A stretch of 28,234 bases of DNA from Saccharofermentans sp. (GTDB taxonomy: Bacteria; Bacillota_A; Clostridia; Saccharofermentanales; Saccharofermentanaceae): positions 1-28,234 of the forward strand of contig JAILHX010000061.1 of NCBI GenBank assembly GCA_024695565.1, read 5' to 3'. How positions within the stretch are numbered: position 1 is the stretch's first letter; each line of letters starts with the position of its first letter. Shown here in pieces: positions 8,127 to 17,099 of the stretch. Under the pieces are notes generated by a model. The model did not search any database, was not told the origin of the DNA, and saw only the letters and a program-made list of their open reading frames with translations. The translations under genes and the position numbers were made by a program.

Positions 8127-9155
8127 ATGAAATGGGCAGAAATAACGATTAGGACAACAGAAGAAGCTTCCGATGCGATCTGCGAGATGCTCGCCCAGTC
8201 AGGCGCTGACGGCATTGCATCTACGGATCCGGGCGAATTCAGGAACACCATAGATAACGACCCGCTGAGCTACTGCGACGACGGAACTATCGAGAGTTAC
8301 GGTACTGACGTTATCATCAAGGCCTACTTCGCTGAGACCGACGACGGTGTCATCCGCATGGGACCTAAGAGCGAGGAACTCGAGAACCCCGAAGGCATCG
8401 GCATGATCTACAGCAACATAACGGACAAGGAACTCAAGACTGCTGATGCAATGGATTACATTAAGCAGCGCCTCGCTGAGATAGGTGAATTTTTGAATGT
8501 CGGCGCAGGCTTTGAGAGTTTCAGATACGTCGATGACGAAGACTGGGCGAACAACTGGAAGAGCTACTATCACGAGTTCAAGCTCTCTGACCGCATCGTT
8601 TTATGCCCCTCATGGCTCGAAGGCGATGAAGAGCTCGAAAAGGGCGCGATCAAGCTTATTCTTGATCCTGGTTCAGCCTTTGGCACAGGCACTCACGAGA
8701 CTACGGGAATGTGTGCTGAAGTTATCGACAGATTGATTAAACCCGACACTAAGGTCTTAGATCTCGGAACAGGCTCAGGGATCCTCGCTATCATTGCCAG
8801 TAAATTGGGTGCCAAGAGTGTTGATGCGGTCGATATTGATGCCATGGCGGTCAAGGTCGCAGCAGAGAACACGAAGATCAATAACTGTGAGAACATCAAC
8901 TGCTACACGGGCGAGCTTAAGAGCGTTAAGAATGCACCTTATGACCTGATCGTTGCCAATATTTTCGCGCACGTCATCGCAGCTATTGCCTGCGACGTCC
9001 CCCAAGATCTTGCAGACGACGGATTGTTCGTCTGTTCAGGCATTATCGACCACAAGAAAGACAGCGTTCTCGAGGCGTTAAAGAATGCCGGTATGGAGAT
9101 CATCGAAGAGCAGTGCAAAAACGACTGGTGGCTCTATATCTGCCGTAAAGCCTGA
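8127..9155 (+). CDS. prmA: Ribosomal protein L11 methyltransferase
   Basis: 342 residues, slightly longer than the usual 300-320. SAM-dependent enzyme that trimethylates ribosomal protein L11. The N-terminal L11-recognition domain is followed by the family signature DPGSAFGTGTHETT (180-193), the SAM-binding motif I LDLGTGSG (211-218), an acidic residue at the end of the next strand (D236) and the ANIF motif (277-280). The dnaJ-prmA order is common in Firmicutes and supports the call. GAGGAC precedes ATG 8127. Last gene of the heat-shock operon; a strong terminator lies 28 bases after the stop. The extra length is an insertion-like stretch around residues 35-100. Confidence 0.94.
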   Translation: MKWAEITIRTTEEASDAICEMLAQSGADGIASTDPGEFRNTIDNDPLSYCDDGTIESYGTDVIIKAYFAETDDGVIRMGPKSEELENPEGIGMIYSNITDKELKTADAMDYIKQRLAEIGEFLNVGAGFESFRYVDDEDWANNWKSYYHEFKLSDRIVLCPSWLEGDEELEKGAIKLILDPGSAFGTGTHETTGMCAEVIDRLIKPDTKVLDLGTGSGILAIIASKLGAKSVDAVDIDAMAVKVAAENTKINNCENINCYTGELKSVKNAPYDLIVANIFAHVIAAIACDVPQDLADDGLFVCSGIIDHKKDSVLEALKNAGMEIIEEQCKNDWWLYICRKA

Positions 9156-9182
9156 GCAGTCCCCCAAAAATTGACATAACAA

Positions 9183-9225
9183 CCCCGGACATCTGGTATT
9201 CAGCAGTGTTTGGGGCTTTTTATTT
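9183..9225 (+). terminator. Terminator of the hrcA-prmA operon
   Basis: CCCCGGACA plus CTG (9183-9195) pairs with CAG plus TGTTTGGGG (9204-9215), with two G-U pairs and one bulged T, followed by CTTTTTATTTTG. A clear rho-independent terminator. Confidence 0.85.
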
Positions 9226-9240
9226 TGTGTGTGGCAAAGT

Positions 9241-9274
9241 CTGATTTTTATAGCATATATGATATAAAAATCAG
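9241..9274. repeat. Perfect 12-bp inverted repeat upstream of hisS
   Basis: CTGATTTTTATA (9241-9252) and TATAAAAATCAG (9263-9274) are exact inverse copies around a 10-base centre that is itself nearly palindromic (CATATATG at 9254-9261). It lies about 50 bases upstream of the hisS -10 box. It could be an operator or a backup terminator; the AT-rich stem makes the latter weak. No T-box motif is seen. Confidence 0.6.
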
Positions 9275-9322
9275 CAACCGGAAAATCATTGTTTGCTGTA
9301 AGTTTTCCGAGTTTGTGATTTG

Positions 9323-9331
9323 TGATACAAT
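9323..9331 (+). promoter_or_regulatory. Extended -10 promoter of the hisS operon
   Basis: TGA followed by TACAAT (9326-9331) is an extended -10 element. The TTTTCC located 17 bases upstream is a weak -35. The leader to ATG 9367 is only about 30 nt, too short for a T-box riboswitch. Confidence 0.55.
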
Positions 9332-9366
9332 TACTTGTTATTTAAAAGATAAATAGGAGAAAAATA

Positions 9367-10623
9367 ATGAGATACGCAGCGCAGAAGGGTACGAAGGACA
9401 TTCTTCCTTCAGAGATTCACAATTGGCAGTTTGCAGAGAAGACATTTGCTGATGTATGCCATTCCTTCGGCTATGAGGAGATAAGGATACCGACATTCGA
9501 GCAGACTGACCTGTTCCAGCGTGGTGTCGGCGATACCACAGACGTTGTAACCAAAGAGATGTACACCTTTGAGGATAAGGGCGGCAGAAGCATTACCTTA
9601 AGACCTGAAGGTACTGCAGGCGTCGTAAGAAGCTATATTGAGAACGGTATGTCTTCCTTGCCGAGTCCTGTGAGGATGTTCTACAACATCACGGCTTTCC
9701 GTTATGAGAAGATGCAGAAGGGCAGGATGCGTGAGTTCCACCAGTTCGGTCTGGAATCTTTCGGTGCGCAGGGACCTGATATCGATGCTGAGATCATCAG
9801 CGTTGTTGACGTGTTCTTCAAGAAGATGGGTCTTAAGAACATCGCGCTCCACATCAACTCCATCGGCTGCCCCAAGTGCCGCGGAGCTTACAACACTTTG
9901 CTTAAGGATTACTTCAGGCCTCACGTAAGCACCATGTGCGAGGACTGTCAGGCAAGATTCGAGAAGAACCCCTTGCGTATGATCGACTGCAAGGTCGACG
10001 GAGGCAAGGATATCGTTAAGAATGCGCCGAGACTTATCGACCATCTCTGCGATGAGTGCAAAGAGCATTTCGAAGGCTTGAAGGCAAGACTTGACGGTAT
10101 CGGCATTTCTTACACTATCGACCCGAATATCGTAAGAGGTTTGGATTACTATACAAGAACAGTCTTTGAGTTCGTATCAGAGAACGTCGGTACGCAGGGT
10201 ACTATCTGCGGCGGCGGAAGATATGACGGACTTGTAGAAGACTGCGGCGGAACTGCTACTCCCGGTATCGGTTTTGCGATGGGTGTCGAAAGACTCCTTC
10301 TCGAAGCTGAAGCTCAGGGAGCGCTTAAGGAAAAGACATCTTATGTAAAGCTTTACATCGCTTCAATGTCAGAAGCTGCAAAGATAGAAGCTCTTAAGAT
10401 CTGCTATGCTTTGAGACTGGCAGGCATCGGCTGCGAGACTGATATGGCCGGAAGGTCATTTAAGGCTCAGATGAAGTATGCAGGCAAGCAGGGGATCCCT
10501 TTCCTTGCAGTCATTGGTGATGACGAGCTTGCTTCAGGTGAAGTAAAGGTCAAGAACATGGCTGACGGTTATGAGACACCGGTCAAGCTCGAAGGTCTTG
10601 CTGACTATCTGGCAAATAAATAA
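9367..10623 (+). CDS. hisS: Histidyl-tRNA synthetase
   Basis: 418 residues, a full-length class II synthetase charging tRNA-His. Motif 1 region at the N-terminus (GTKDILPSE), TLRPEGTAGVVR (78-89), motif 2 with GRMREFHQFGLESFG (119-133), the histidine-specific RGLDYYTRTVFEF (257-269) and GGGRYDGL (282-289), then the C-terminal anticodon-binding domain. A Cys-rich insertion (CPKC 168-171, CEDC 191-194, LCDEC near 231) sits between motif 2 and the histidine box and may bind a metal, as inferred from the paired cysteines. RBS AGGAGA before ATG 9367. First gene of an operon with aspS, lepB and lepA. Confidence 0.97.
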   Translation: MRYAAQKGTKDILPSEIHNWQFAEKTFADVCHSFGYEEIRIPTFEQTDLFQRGVGDTTDVVTKEMYTFEDKGGRSITLRPEGTAGVVRSYIENGMSSLPSPVRMFYNITAFRYEKMQKGRMREFHQFGLESFGAQGPDIDAEIISVVDVFFKKMGLKNIALHINSIGCPKCRGAYNTLLKDYFRPHVSTMCEDCQARFEKNPLRMIDCKVDGGKDIVKNAPRLIDHLCDECKEHFEGLKARLDGIGISYTIDPNIVRGLDYYTRTVFEFVSENVGTQGTICGGGRYDGLVEDCGGTATPGIGFAMGVERLLLEAEAQGALKEKTSYVKLYIASMSEAAKIEALKICYALRLAGIGCETDMAGRSFKAQMKYAGKQGIPFLAVIGDDELASGEVKVKNMADGYETPVKLEGLADYLANK

Positions 10624-10648
10624 TCAAACATTTTTCGGAGGAAGATAT

Positions 10649-12448
10649 ATGCAGTCACGTACACATACATGCGGACAATTAAGGATCGAAGATGCGGGCA
10701 AGAAGGTTCAGCTCGCAGGCTGGCTTGAGAATTTCCGTGAAGTCGGAGCAGAGCTCGGCTTCGTCGTTATCCGCGATTTTTACGGTACTACCCAGATCGT
10801 GATCGAGACAGCCGAGATGATGAAGACCGTCAAGGCCATCACAAAGGAATCTACTATCTGTGTTGAGGGTACGGTAAGAGAAAGAAGCTCTAAGAACCCT
10901 AAGCTCGATACAGGTGATATCGAAGTGGTACCCGATAAGATCACGGTGCTCGGACGCTGCCGCTATAATGAACTTCCGTTTGAGATCAACCACAGCAGAG
11001 AGGCTGATGAATTATCAAGACTTAAGTACAGATATCTGGATATCCGTAATCCCGAGGTAAAGAAGAACCTCATCCTCAGAAGCAACGTTATTGCTGCCTT
11101 AAGAAATGCCATGATCGCTCATGACTTCATGGAGATCACGACACCTATCCTTACGGTATCTTCACCTGAAGGCGCAAGAGACTATCTCGTTCCGGCACGT
11201 AAGCATCCGGGCAAGTTCTATGCGCTTCCCCAGGCACCTCAGCAGTTCAAGCAGCTCCTTATGGTCTCAGGTATCGACAGATACTTCCAGATCGCACCCT
11301 GCTTCAGGGACGAGGATGCAAGAGGTGACAGGTGCCCCGGTGAGTTCTATCAGCTCGATATGGAGATGGCATTTGCGAGCCAGGACGATGTTTTCGAGAT
11401 CATTGAAGACGTACTTCCTCCGGTATTTGCAAAGTACGGCAAGTACAACAGAGCTTCAGGTTCTCCTTTTGTACGCATCCCTTACCGTGAAGCCATGGAG
11501 AAGTACGGAACAGATAAGCCTGACCTCCGTATCGACCTTACGGTAACTGACGTAACAGACCTTCTCCGCACAGAGGAGTTCGCTCCTTTTGCTGAAGGCG
11601 AGATCAAGGCTGTTGCAATATCTGATTTCCACGAGAGCCGCAAGTTCATCGACAAGACGATGGCTGACTGCGAGATCCAGTCCGGCAGCAAGGGCTACTG
11701 GTTCAGAATGGATGAGAACGGCGAGATCGTCGGAGGCATCTCCAAGTTCGTAGCTCCTAAGAAGGATGAGGTCGTTGCAAAGCTCGGCCTTAAGCCTGAA
11801 ACGCTTGTTGTTCTGTCCGCAGGCACCAAGAGCGCTGCACAGAAGATGGCAGGCGTTCTCGTTAAGACATTCGGCGCAGCAGTTCCGGGCCACATGGACA
11901 AGGAACAGTATGCATTCTGCTGGATCGTTGATTTCCCGATGTATGAGATCGGTGAGGAGTCAGGCGAATTAGAGTTCTGCCACAATCCTTTCTCAATGCC
12001 TTCCGGCGGACTTGATGTTCTTCTCAAGGCAGAAAAAGGCGAGATCAATCCTCTTACGATCATGGCTGACCAGTACGACCTCGTTGTTAACGGAATCGAG
12101 CTCTCTTCAGGCGCTGTAAGAAACCACGATCCTGAGATCATGATCAAGGCATTCGAGCTCGTAAGACTCGGCGAGGAGGACGTTAAGAAGAAGTTCCCCG
12201 CTATGTATAACGCATTCTGCTACGGCGCTCCGCCGCATGCAGGCATCGCTCCCGGAGTTGACCGTATGGTAATGCTCCTCTCCGGCGAAGAGACGATCCG
12301 TGAGGTAATTCCGTTCCCTATGAACAAGAATGCCCAGGACGTCATGATGGATGCACCCGGATACGTATCCGACAAGCAGCTTGAAGAATTGAACATAAGC
12401 ATCACTAAGACTGAATCTGCAGAAGATGAGAGCGGAGATAAAGAATGA
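10649..12448 (+). CDS. aspS: Aspartyl-tRNA synthetase, form resembling alphaproteobacterial enzymes
   Basis: 599 residues, class II synthetase. N-terminal OB-fold for the anticodon (about 1-110), aspartate-binding PQAPQQFKQL (194-203), motif 2 FRDEDARGDRCPGEFYQLD (219-237), motif 3 GIAPGVDRMVML near the end. The PGEFYQLDMEM segment, HNPFSMPSGG, NAFCYGAPPHAG and MNKNAQDVMMDAP are the wording I associate with alphaproteobacterial-type AspRS; common Firmicutes enzymes read ADRQPEFTQ and HHPFT. The OB-fold also lacks the usual RDHGG. The frame is open further up inside hisS, but ATG 10649 with CGGAGGAAG just upstream, 26 bases after the hisS stop, gives the proper N-terminus. It overlaps lepB by ATGA. 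Confidence 0.95.
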   Translation: MQSRTHTCGQLRIEDAGKKVQLAGWLENFREVGAELGFVVIRDFYGTTQIVIETAEMMKTVKAITKESTICVEGTVRERSSKNPKLDTGDIEVVPDKITVLGRCRYNELPFEINHSREADELSRLKYRYLDIRNPEVKKNLILRSNVIAALRNAMIAHDFMEITTPILTVSSPEGARDYLVPARKHPGKFYALPQAPQQFKQLLMVSGIDRYFQIAPCFRDEDARGDRCPGEFYQLDMEMAFASQDDVFEIIEDVLPPVFAKYGKYNRASGSPFVRIPYREAMEKYGTDKPDLRIDLTVTDVTDLLRTEEFAPFAEGEIKAVAISDFHESRKFIDKTMADCEIQSGSKGYWFRMDENGEIVGGISKFVAPKKDEVVAKLGLKPETLVVLSAGTKSAAQKMAGVLVKTFGAAVPGHMDKEQYAFCWIVDFPMYEIGEESGELEFCHNPFSMPSGGLDVLLKAEKGEINPLTIMADQYDLVVNGIELSSGAVRNHDPEIMIKAFELVRLGEEDVKKKFPAMYNAFCYGAPPHAGIAPGVDRMVMLLSGEETIREVIPFPMNKNAQDVMMDAPGYVSDKQLEELNISITKTESAEDESGDKE

Positions 12449-13152
12449 GTGAGAACGAATTGAAAGAGAATGAAGAGAAGACCGTTTCTGAGGAGACTAT
12501 AGTTTCTGAAGAATCAGCCGCAGCCGGAAATACTGCAGCATCTTCTGATAAGAAGGCCTTTAAGCGCGGTTTTAAGCTCGAAAAAGGCACTCCCGCATAC
12601 GAGGTCTTTGACTGGCTCCGCACGATCTGCATCGGTGTTTTAGCCGGCATATTTATCGTCGTTTTCTTAGTCCAGAGAGACGACGTTTACGGCAGTTCAA
12701 TGCAGCCGACGTTAACTCAGGGAGACATTCTCTTCACACAGAAACTGTCTACTTATTTCGATACATTCAAACGAGGCGACATTGTTGTCTTGGACGGCAG
12801 CAACATGGAAGGCTACACGAAGAAGGAGTATCTCATCAAGAGAGTCGTCGGACTTCCCGGCGAGACGATCAGGATCGCTGACGGCAATGTCTACATCAAA
12901 CCCGCTGATTCCACGGAGTTCTATCTCCTGCAGGAGAATTATCTTCCTGAGGGAACAAAGACCATCGTTATGGATGACGGTAAGAGCAAGGGCTACGATG
13001 AGATAACGTTAGGCGAGAATCAATACTATTGCATGGGTGACAACAGACCCGTAAGTAATGACTCGCGCAATCTCGGACCGTTTACTGCCGACAGGATCAT
13101 TGCTGTTGCCGTTATCAGGGTTTTCCCGCTCACTGAGATAAGGATACTCTGA
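12445..13152 (+). CDS. lepB: Signal peptidase I
   Basis: 235 residues. Membrane enzyme that removes signal peptides from secreted proteins. An acidic cytoplasmic N-tail (1-45, Glu/Ser-rich) precedes one membrane helix (about 57-77). The catalytic box GSSMQPTL places the nucleophile at S85; the general base is K132 in [11 protein letters not shown]; and [11 protein letters not shown] is the conserved box E. The start codon overlaps the aspS stop (ATGA), so translation is probably coupled. This is the single-helix Gram-positive type. The symbol is used in the generic sense; a sip-type name would be equally valid. It sits directly before lepA, echoing the lepA-lepB pairing of Escherichia coli but in reverse order. 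Confidence 0.94.
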   Translation: MSENELKENEEKTVSEETIVSEESAAAGNTAASSDKKAFKRGFKLEKGTPAYEVFDWLRTICIGVLAGIFIVVFLVQRDDVYGSSMQPTLTQGDILFTQKLSTYFDTFKRGDIVVLDGSNMEGYTKKEYLIKRVVGLPGETIRIADGNVYIKPADSTEFYLLQENYLPEGTKTIVMDDGKSKGYDEITLGENQYYCMGDNRPVSNDSRNLGPFTADRIIAVAVIRVFPLTEIRIL

Positions 13153-13168
13153 CAAAGGATATAACTTC

Positions 13169-14983
13169 ATGAGTGAAAGCTACAGAAAATACATAAGAAA
13201 CTTCTGCATCATCGCGCATATCGATCACGGCAAGTCAACGCTGGCTGACCGTCTTATCGAGCATACGCACGTTAAGGAGAAGCGTGAGATGCAGGACCAG
13301 ATACTTGATAACATGGATATCGAGCGTGAGCGCGGTATCACCATCAAGTCACAGGCCGTAAGACTTCCATACGAAGCCAAGGACGGCAGCACATATCTTC
13401 TTAACCTCATTGACACTCCCGGCCACGTAGACTTCAACTACGAGGTCTCAAGGTCACTTGCAGCTTGCGACGGAGCGATCCTTGTCGTAGACAGCTCGCA
13501 GGGTGTTGAGGCCCAGACCCTTGCAAATGTTTATCTTGCAGTTGATGCAGACCTGGAAGTCCTTCCGGTCATCAACAAGATAGACCTGCCTTCTGCGCGT
13601 CCGGAAGAGGTCCGTCAGGAGATCGAGGACGATATCGGTATCGATGCATCTTATGCTCCGTTGATCTCGGCAAAGAGCGACATCAACATAGACGAGGTAT
13701 TGGAGAAGGTAGTTGAATATCTTCCTGCGCCCGAAGGCGACGAGAATGTGCCTCTGCAGGCATTGGTTTTCGATTCCAAGTACGATTCATATAAAGGCGT
13801 TATCGTAAGCGTAAGAGTCAAGAACGGCACCGTAAAGACCGGTGACCGCATCAGGATGATGCACTCCGGCAAAGAGTTCACTGTTACAGAGCTCGGTATG
13901 TTCCATCCGGGCGAGCTCGTGCCCACGGAGAGCCTCAAAGCCGGCGAGGTAGGGTACATCTGCGCTTCGATCAAGAACGTAAGAGATACGGCTCCCGGAG
14001 ATACTGTCACGCTCGCTGACAATGCTGCTGATGAACCGCTCATAGGTTATAAGGGGATCCAGCAGATGGTATTTTGCGGGATCTATCCCGTTGATGGCGC
14101 GAGATACGGCGATCTCAAAGATGCGCTCGAAAAGTTAAGGCTCAACGACGCTGCCCTCTCTTTTGATGCTGAGACTTCCGCAGCTTTGGGCTTCGGCTTC
14201 AGATGCGGATTCTTAGGGCTTCTTCATTACGAAGTAATCCAGGAGAGACTTGAGCGCGAGTTCAACCTCGACCTTATCAGCACGGCTCCTTCGGTTATCT
14301 ATAAGATCTATCTGACGGACGGCTCTGTCGTTGACTGTTCAAACCCTACGAACATGCCTGATCCGGCAAGTATCGATTATATGGAAGAGCCTATAGTAAA
14401 GGCGACGATCATGCTTCCCAAAGAATATGTCGGCAACATCATGGAACTCTGCCAGGAGAGAAGAGGCGAATATACCGACATGAAGTATCTTGATGAGAAG
14501 CGTGTAATGCTTCACTACAAGATGCCGTTAAATGAGATAATCTACGACTTCTTCGATGCGCTTAAGTCACGTACGAGAGGTTATGCTTCATTGGATTACG
14601 AGCCTGCAGGCTACCAGAGATCCAAGCTCGTTAAGCTCGATATCCTGCTCAACGGAGACCCTGTCGATGCACTGTCATTTATCGTTCATACGGACAAGGC
14701 TTATGCAAGAGGCAGAAGAATGTGCGAGAAGCTCAAGGAGAACATCCCGAGACAGCAGTTCGAGATCCCGGTACAGGCAGCAATCGGCGGCAAGATCATC
14801 GCCAGAGAGACTATCAAGGCATACCGTAAGGACGTTACATCCAAGTGCTACGGCGGCGATATCTCACGTAAGAAGAAGCTCCTCGAGAAGCAGAAGGAAG
14901 GTAAGAAGCGTATGAGACAGGTAGGTTCTGTCGAAGTTCCGCAGGAGGCCTTCATGAGCGTCTTGAAGCTTGACGACGAGTAA
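13169..14983 (+). CDS. lepA: Elongation factor 4 (LepA) GTPase
   Basis: 604 residues, the normal length for LepA, the ribosome-binding GTPase that acts on stalled or mistranslocated ribosomes and initiation. G1 AHIDHGKST (16-24), G2 RGITI (55-59), G3 DTPGH (82-86), G4 NKID (136-139), and a G5-like SAKSD in place of the more common SAKTG. EF-G-like domains II, III and V follow and then the LepA-specific C-terminal domain ending KLDDE. ATG 13169 has a modest AAAGGAT upstream, 16 bases after lepB. Last gene of the operon; a strong terminator follows. Confidence 0.97.
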   Translation: MSESYRKYIRNFCIIAHIDHGKSTLADRLIEHTHVKEKREMQDQILDNMDIERERGITIKSQAVRLPYEAKDGSTYLLNLIDTPGHVDFNYEVSRSLAACDGAILVVDSSQGVEAQTLANVYLAVDADLEVLPVINKIDLPSARPEEVRQEIEDDIGIDASYAPLISAKSDINIDEVLEKVVEYLPAPEGDENVPLQALVFDSKYDSYKGVIVSVRVKNGTVKTGDRIRMMHSGKEFTVTELGMFHPGELVPTESLKAGEVGYICASIKNVRDTAPGDTVTLADNAADEPLIGYKGIQQMVFCGIYPVDGARYGDLKDALEKLRLNDAALSFDAETSAALGFGFRCGFLGLLHYEVIQERLEREFNLDLISTAPSVIYKIYLTDGSVVDCSNPTNMPDPASIDYMEEPIVKATIMLPKEYVGNIMELCQERRGEYTDMKYLDEKRVMLHYKMPLNEIIYDFFDALKSRTRGYASLDYEPAGYQRSKLVKLDILLNGDPVDALSFIVHTDKAYARGRRMCEKLKENIPRQQFEIPVQAAIGGKIIARETIKAYRKDVTSKCYGGDISRKKKLLEKQKEGKKRMRQVGSVEVPQEAFMSVLKLDDE

Positions 14984-15023
14984 GCCTGTTTTTCCCGGTA
15001 TAGTATCAAAATGCTTGATTTTT

Positions 15024-15056
15024 GGGGACTCCACCATTGGTTGAGTCCTCTTTTTT
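15024..15056 (+). terminator. Terminator of the hisS-lepA operon
   Basis: GGGGACTC (15024-15031) pairs with GAGTCCTC (15043-15050) with one G-U. A short ACC/GGT inner stem follows the mismatch, and a run of six T closes it. Confidence 0.88.
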
Positions 15057-15089
15057 CGGGTCTTTTTCGGAAACTCAACTGTCTGTTCG

Positions 15090-15098
15090 TGGTAAAAT
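15090..15098 (+). promoter_or_regulatory. Extended -10 promoter of the HTH/YhfC pair
   Basis: TGG followed by TAAAAT (15093-15098) gives an extended -10 about 45 bases before ATG 15146. No good -35 is visible. Confidence 0.45.
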
Positions 15099-15145
15099 CA
15101 TCTTGGTTCACTTATCGTCGTAGGTGAAAGGAGGATCCCTTAAAA

Positions 15146-15769
15146 ATGGATCAGGAGAAGATCGGAAAGTTCATATCATCATGCAGAAAGGAAGCTGGTC
15201 TTACGCAGGCCGCTCTGGCAGACAAGCTCGGCATCACGGACAGAGCTGTCTCCAAGTGGGAAACCGGCAAGAGCCTTCCTGATGCATCGCTCATGATAGA
15301 ACTCTGCAATCTGCTCGGTATTTCAGTAAATGAACTCCTGACCGGGGAATATATCACTATGGACGATTATAAGAATAAGGCAGAGGCAAATCTCTTGGAG
15401 ATGAGAACAAAGGTTGAGCAGAAAGATAAGCTCCTGCTCAAAGTGGAAAAGATCATGATCGGTGTCTCAATACCGTTTTATGCCGCAATGATAATTATAG
15501 GTGCCTACGTCTGCAAGGGCGGTAATATTCCGCTCGGAATTGTCTTGATCGTCATGGCAGTTGCTCTGGTAGCCGTTTTGGCCTGTGTAGGTCTTCGGAT
15601 CGAACACGATGCCGGTTACTATGAGTGCCCGAATTGCGGTGAGCGCTATGTACCGACAATGAAGGCTGTAGTCATGGCACCGCACATGGGCACTTCCAGA
15701 AAGATGGTATGCCCTCACTGCGGACAGAAAGGATATCACAAGAAAGTGCTTACAAAAAATAAGGAATAA
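15146..15769 (+). CDS. XRE-family HTH protein with two membrane helices and a zinc ribbon
   Basis: 207 residues. Residues 5-67 are a Cro/C1-type helix-turn-helix (GLTQAALADKLGITDRAVSK). A charged, probably coiled segment (75-102) leads to two membrane helices (103-123 and 127-150). The C-terminus is a zinc ribbon with CPNC (161-164) and CPHC (189-192). This is a known clostridial architecture whose signals are mostly undefined. A membrane-tethered regulator, perhaps released or moved by proteolysis, is an inference. RBS AAAGGAGGATC (15127-15137) before ATG 15146. The next gene, a YhfC-like membrane protease, begins nine bases after the stop and is surely co-transcribed. Confidence 0.85.
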   Translation: MDQEKIGKFISSCRKEAGLTQAALADKLGITDRAVSKWETGKSLPDASLMIELCNLLGISVNELLTGEYITMDDYKNKAEANLLEMRTKVEQKDKLLLKVEKIMIGVSIPFYAAMIIIGAYVCKGGNIPLGIVLIVMAVALVAVLACVGLRIEHDAGYYECPNCGERYVPTMKAVVMAPHMGTSRKMVCPHCGQKGYHKKVLTKNKE

Positions 15770-15778
15770 GGTGGTTTT

Positions 15779-16654
15779 ATGGAAAACATGGAATTTGGAA
15801 CAGTAAGCACAGGATCGCTCCTGCTGATACTTCTGACAGCAGTCCTGGGAATTGCATTGCCTCTCGTTGCTGCAATTATCTGGTGCAAGAAAAAGCATGA
15901 GCAATTCACGACAGTGCTGATCGGCGCAGCAACATTTATGTTGTTCGCGATAGTTATCGAAAAGCCGCTTCAGGCTTTGCTGATAATGCCTACCTCGCTG
16001 GGACTTTCCGAGCATTCGGTAAGTGCATTTGTAAATGCAAATCCTGTGCTATGGGGAATCATCGTAGGTCTCTTCCCGGGCGTATTCGAAGAAACAGGAA
16101 GATTTGTAGCATTTAAGACTTTGCTGAGGAAAAGAACACAGCGCGAGACAGGCCTTACGCACGGCATCGGTCACGGCGGCTTCGAAGCGATGTTCATACT
16201 GGGCATCACATATGTTGAATACTTTGTTTTCGGCTTAATGATAAATATGGGTTCATTCTTCGAACTCATGATCGAGCCCGTCAAAGACACGCTCACGCCG
16301 GAAGTTACAGAACAGATCAATGCCATAGTTAACCAGATCACGACTTTCAATGCCGGAACAATGGGCTTGTCGTTATTGGACAGACTTATCGCCGTCTTAT
16401 TCCACATCGGTGCATCGATCATGGTTTTCTATGCTGTAAAGGATAAGAAAAAAATCTGGCTCTATCCGCTTGCCATCGTTATCCACACAGCAATAGACGG
16501 CTTCCTTGGATTGCAGCTCGCGGGAGTTTTCGAGATGTCGGATATGGCAAATGAGATCATCTTCGCTGTCGAAGCGCTCGCTGTATTCTTCGCAGCATTC
16601 TTCCTGCTCTACAAGAAAGATAAGCCGAAGGAAGAAAAGTCAGTTACTGTCTGA
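15779..16654 (+). CDS. YhfC-family membrane protein, putative intramembrane metalloprotease
   Basis: 291 residues with about seven to eight hydrophobic segments. The conserved pieces are EETGR (104-108) and HGIGHGGFE (128-136), matching the Glu-rich and HGxGHGGxE motifs that made YhfC a putative membrane peptidase related in logic to CPBP/Abi proteases. No substrate is known for the family. An AAGGTGG site precedes ATG 15779. It is translationally close-coupled to the HTH/zinc-ribbon membrane protein, which makes that regulator an obvious candidate partner or substrate (inference). A terminator lies 27 bases after the stop. Confidence 0.82.
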   Translation: MENMEFGTVSTGSLLLILLTAVLGIALPLVAAIIWCKKKHEQFTTVLIGAATFMLFAIVIEKPLQALLIMPTSLGLSEHSVSAFVNANPVLWGIIVGLFPGVFEETGRFVAFKTLLRKRTQRETGLTHGIGHGGFEAMFILGITYVEYFVFGLMINMGSFFELMIEPVKDTLTPEVTEQINAIVNQITTFNAGTMGLSLLDRLIAVLFHIGASIMVFYAVKDKKKIWLYPLAIVIHTAIDGFLGLQLAGVFEMSDMANEIIFAVEALAVFFAAFFLLYKKDKPKEEKSVTV

Positions 16655-16681
16655 CATTAGTAAATAAGCACTACAGAAACC

Positions 16682-16722
16682 GTCTCATGAGAGGCAATTG
16701 CCGCTTGTGAGACTTTCTTTTT
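16682..16722 (+). terminator. Terminator of the HTH/YhfC unit
   Basis: GTCTCA (16682-16687) pairs with TGAGAC (16708-16713). An inner perfect palindrome GGCAATTGCC (16693-16702) is enclosed, and TTTCTTTTT follows. It faces the opposite-strand terminator at 17087-17128. Confidence 0.8.
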
Positions 16723-17099
16723 GTCCGGTTGACACACATATACACGTGTTATTCACAAAACCGCATTTTGTACATACACATGTAATGCACTGCCGTACTT
16801 TTGCTGTACATTCACCCGGAAAACCATGCTTTGTACATACACATGTAACGCACTGCCGTACTTTTGCTGTACATTCACCCGGAAAACCGTGCTTTGTACA
16901 TACACATGTAACGCACTGCCGTACTTTTGCTGTACATTCACCCGGAAAACCATGCTTTGTACATACACATGTAACGCACTGCCGTACTTTTGCTGTACAT
17001 TCACCCGGAAAACCGTGTTTTGTACATACACATGTAACGTACTGCCGTACAAATGTGTGTACACTTCCTCACAGTGAACAGACAACGACAAAAAGAAAG
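16713..17099. repeat. 13-bp inverted flanks bounding the satellite
   Basis: CTTTCTTTTTGTC at 16713-16725 recurs as its exact reverse complement at 17087-17099. Both copies sit at the T-tract of a terminator whose stem ends in TGAGAC, so the similarity reaches beyond the 13 bases. The 63-bp array lies between them. This may be an inverted duplication of one terminator or the ends of a small repeat element. Confidence 0.65.
16768..17052. repeat. 63-bp tandem repeat array (four full units and a partial fifth)
   Basis: Units begin at 16768, 16831, 16894, 16957 and 17020; each step is exactly 63 bp. Copies differ at only a few bases. At unit position 59 the base alternates A, G, A, G, suggesting a doubled 126-bp step. 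A degenerate copy extends left to about 16730. Each unit contains TTGTACATAC, the dyad TACAT-ACAC-ATGTA, and a second TGTACAT 36 bp later, with three GTAC sites. Because 63 is a multiple of three, open frames run through on both strands, but none has a ribosome site or credible protein composition. The stretch is judged non-coding; function unknown. Confidence 0.9.

Noticed and set aside
9275..9366. T-box riboswitch for hisS-aspS
   Set aside because: The leader is only about 30 nt and no T-box consensus or antiterminator is visible.
10571..10648. Earlier start for aspS inside hisS
   Set aside because: The extra 26 residues are hisS read in another frame; ATG 10649 has a strong ribosome site and the family N-terminus.
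16768..17052. CRISPR array
   Set aside because: The full 63-bp period is repeated with no unique spacers, and no cas genes are near.
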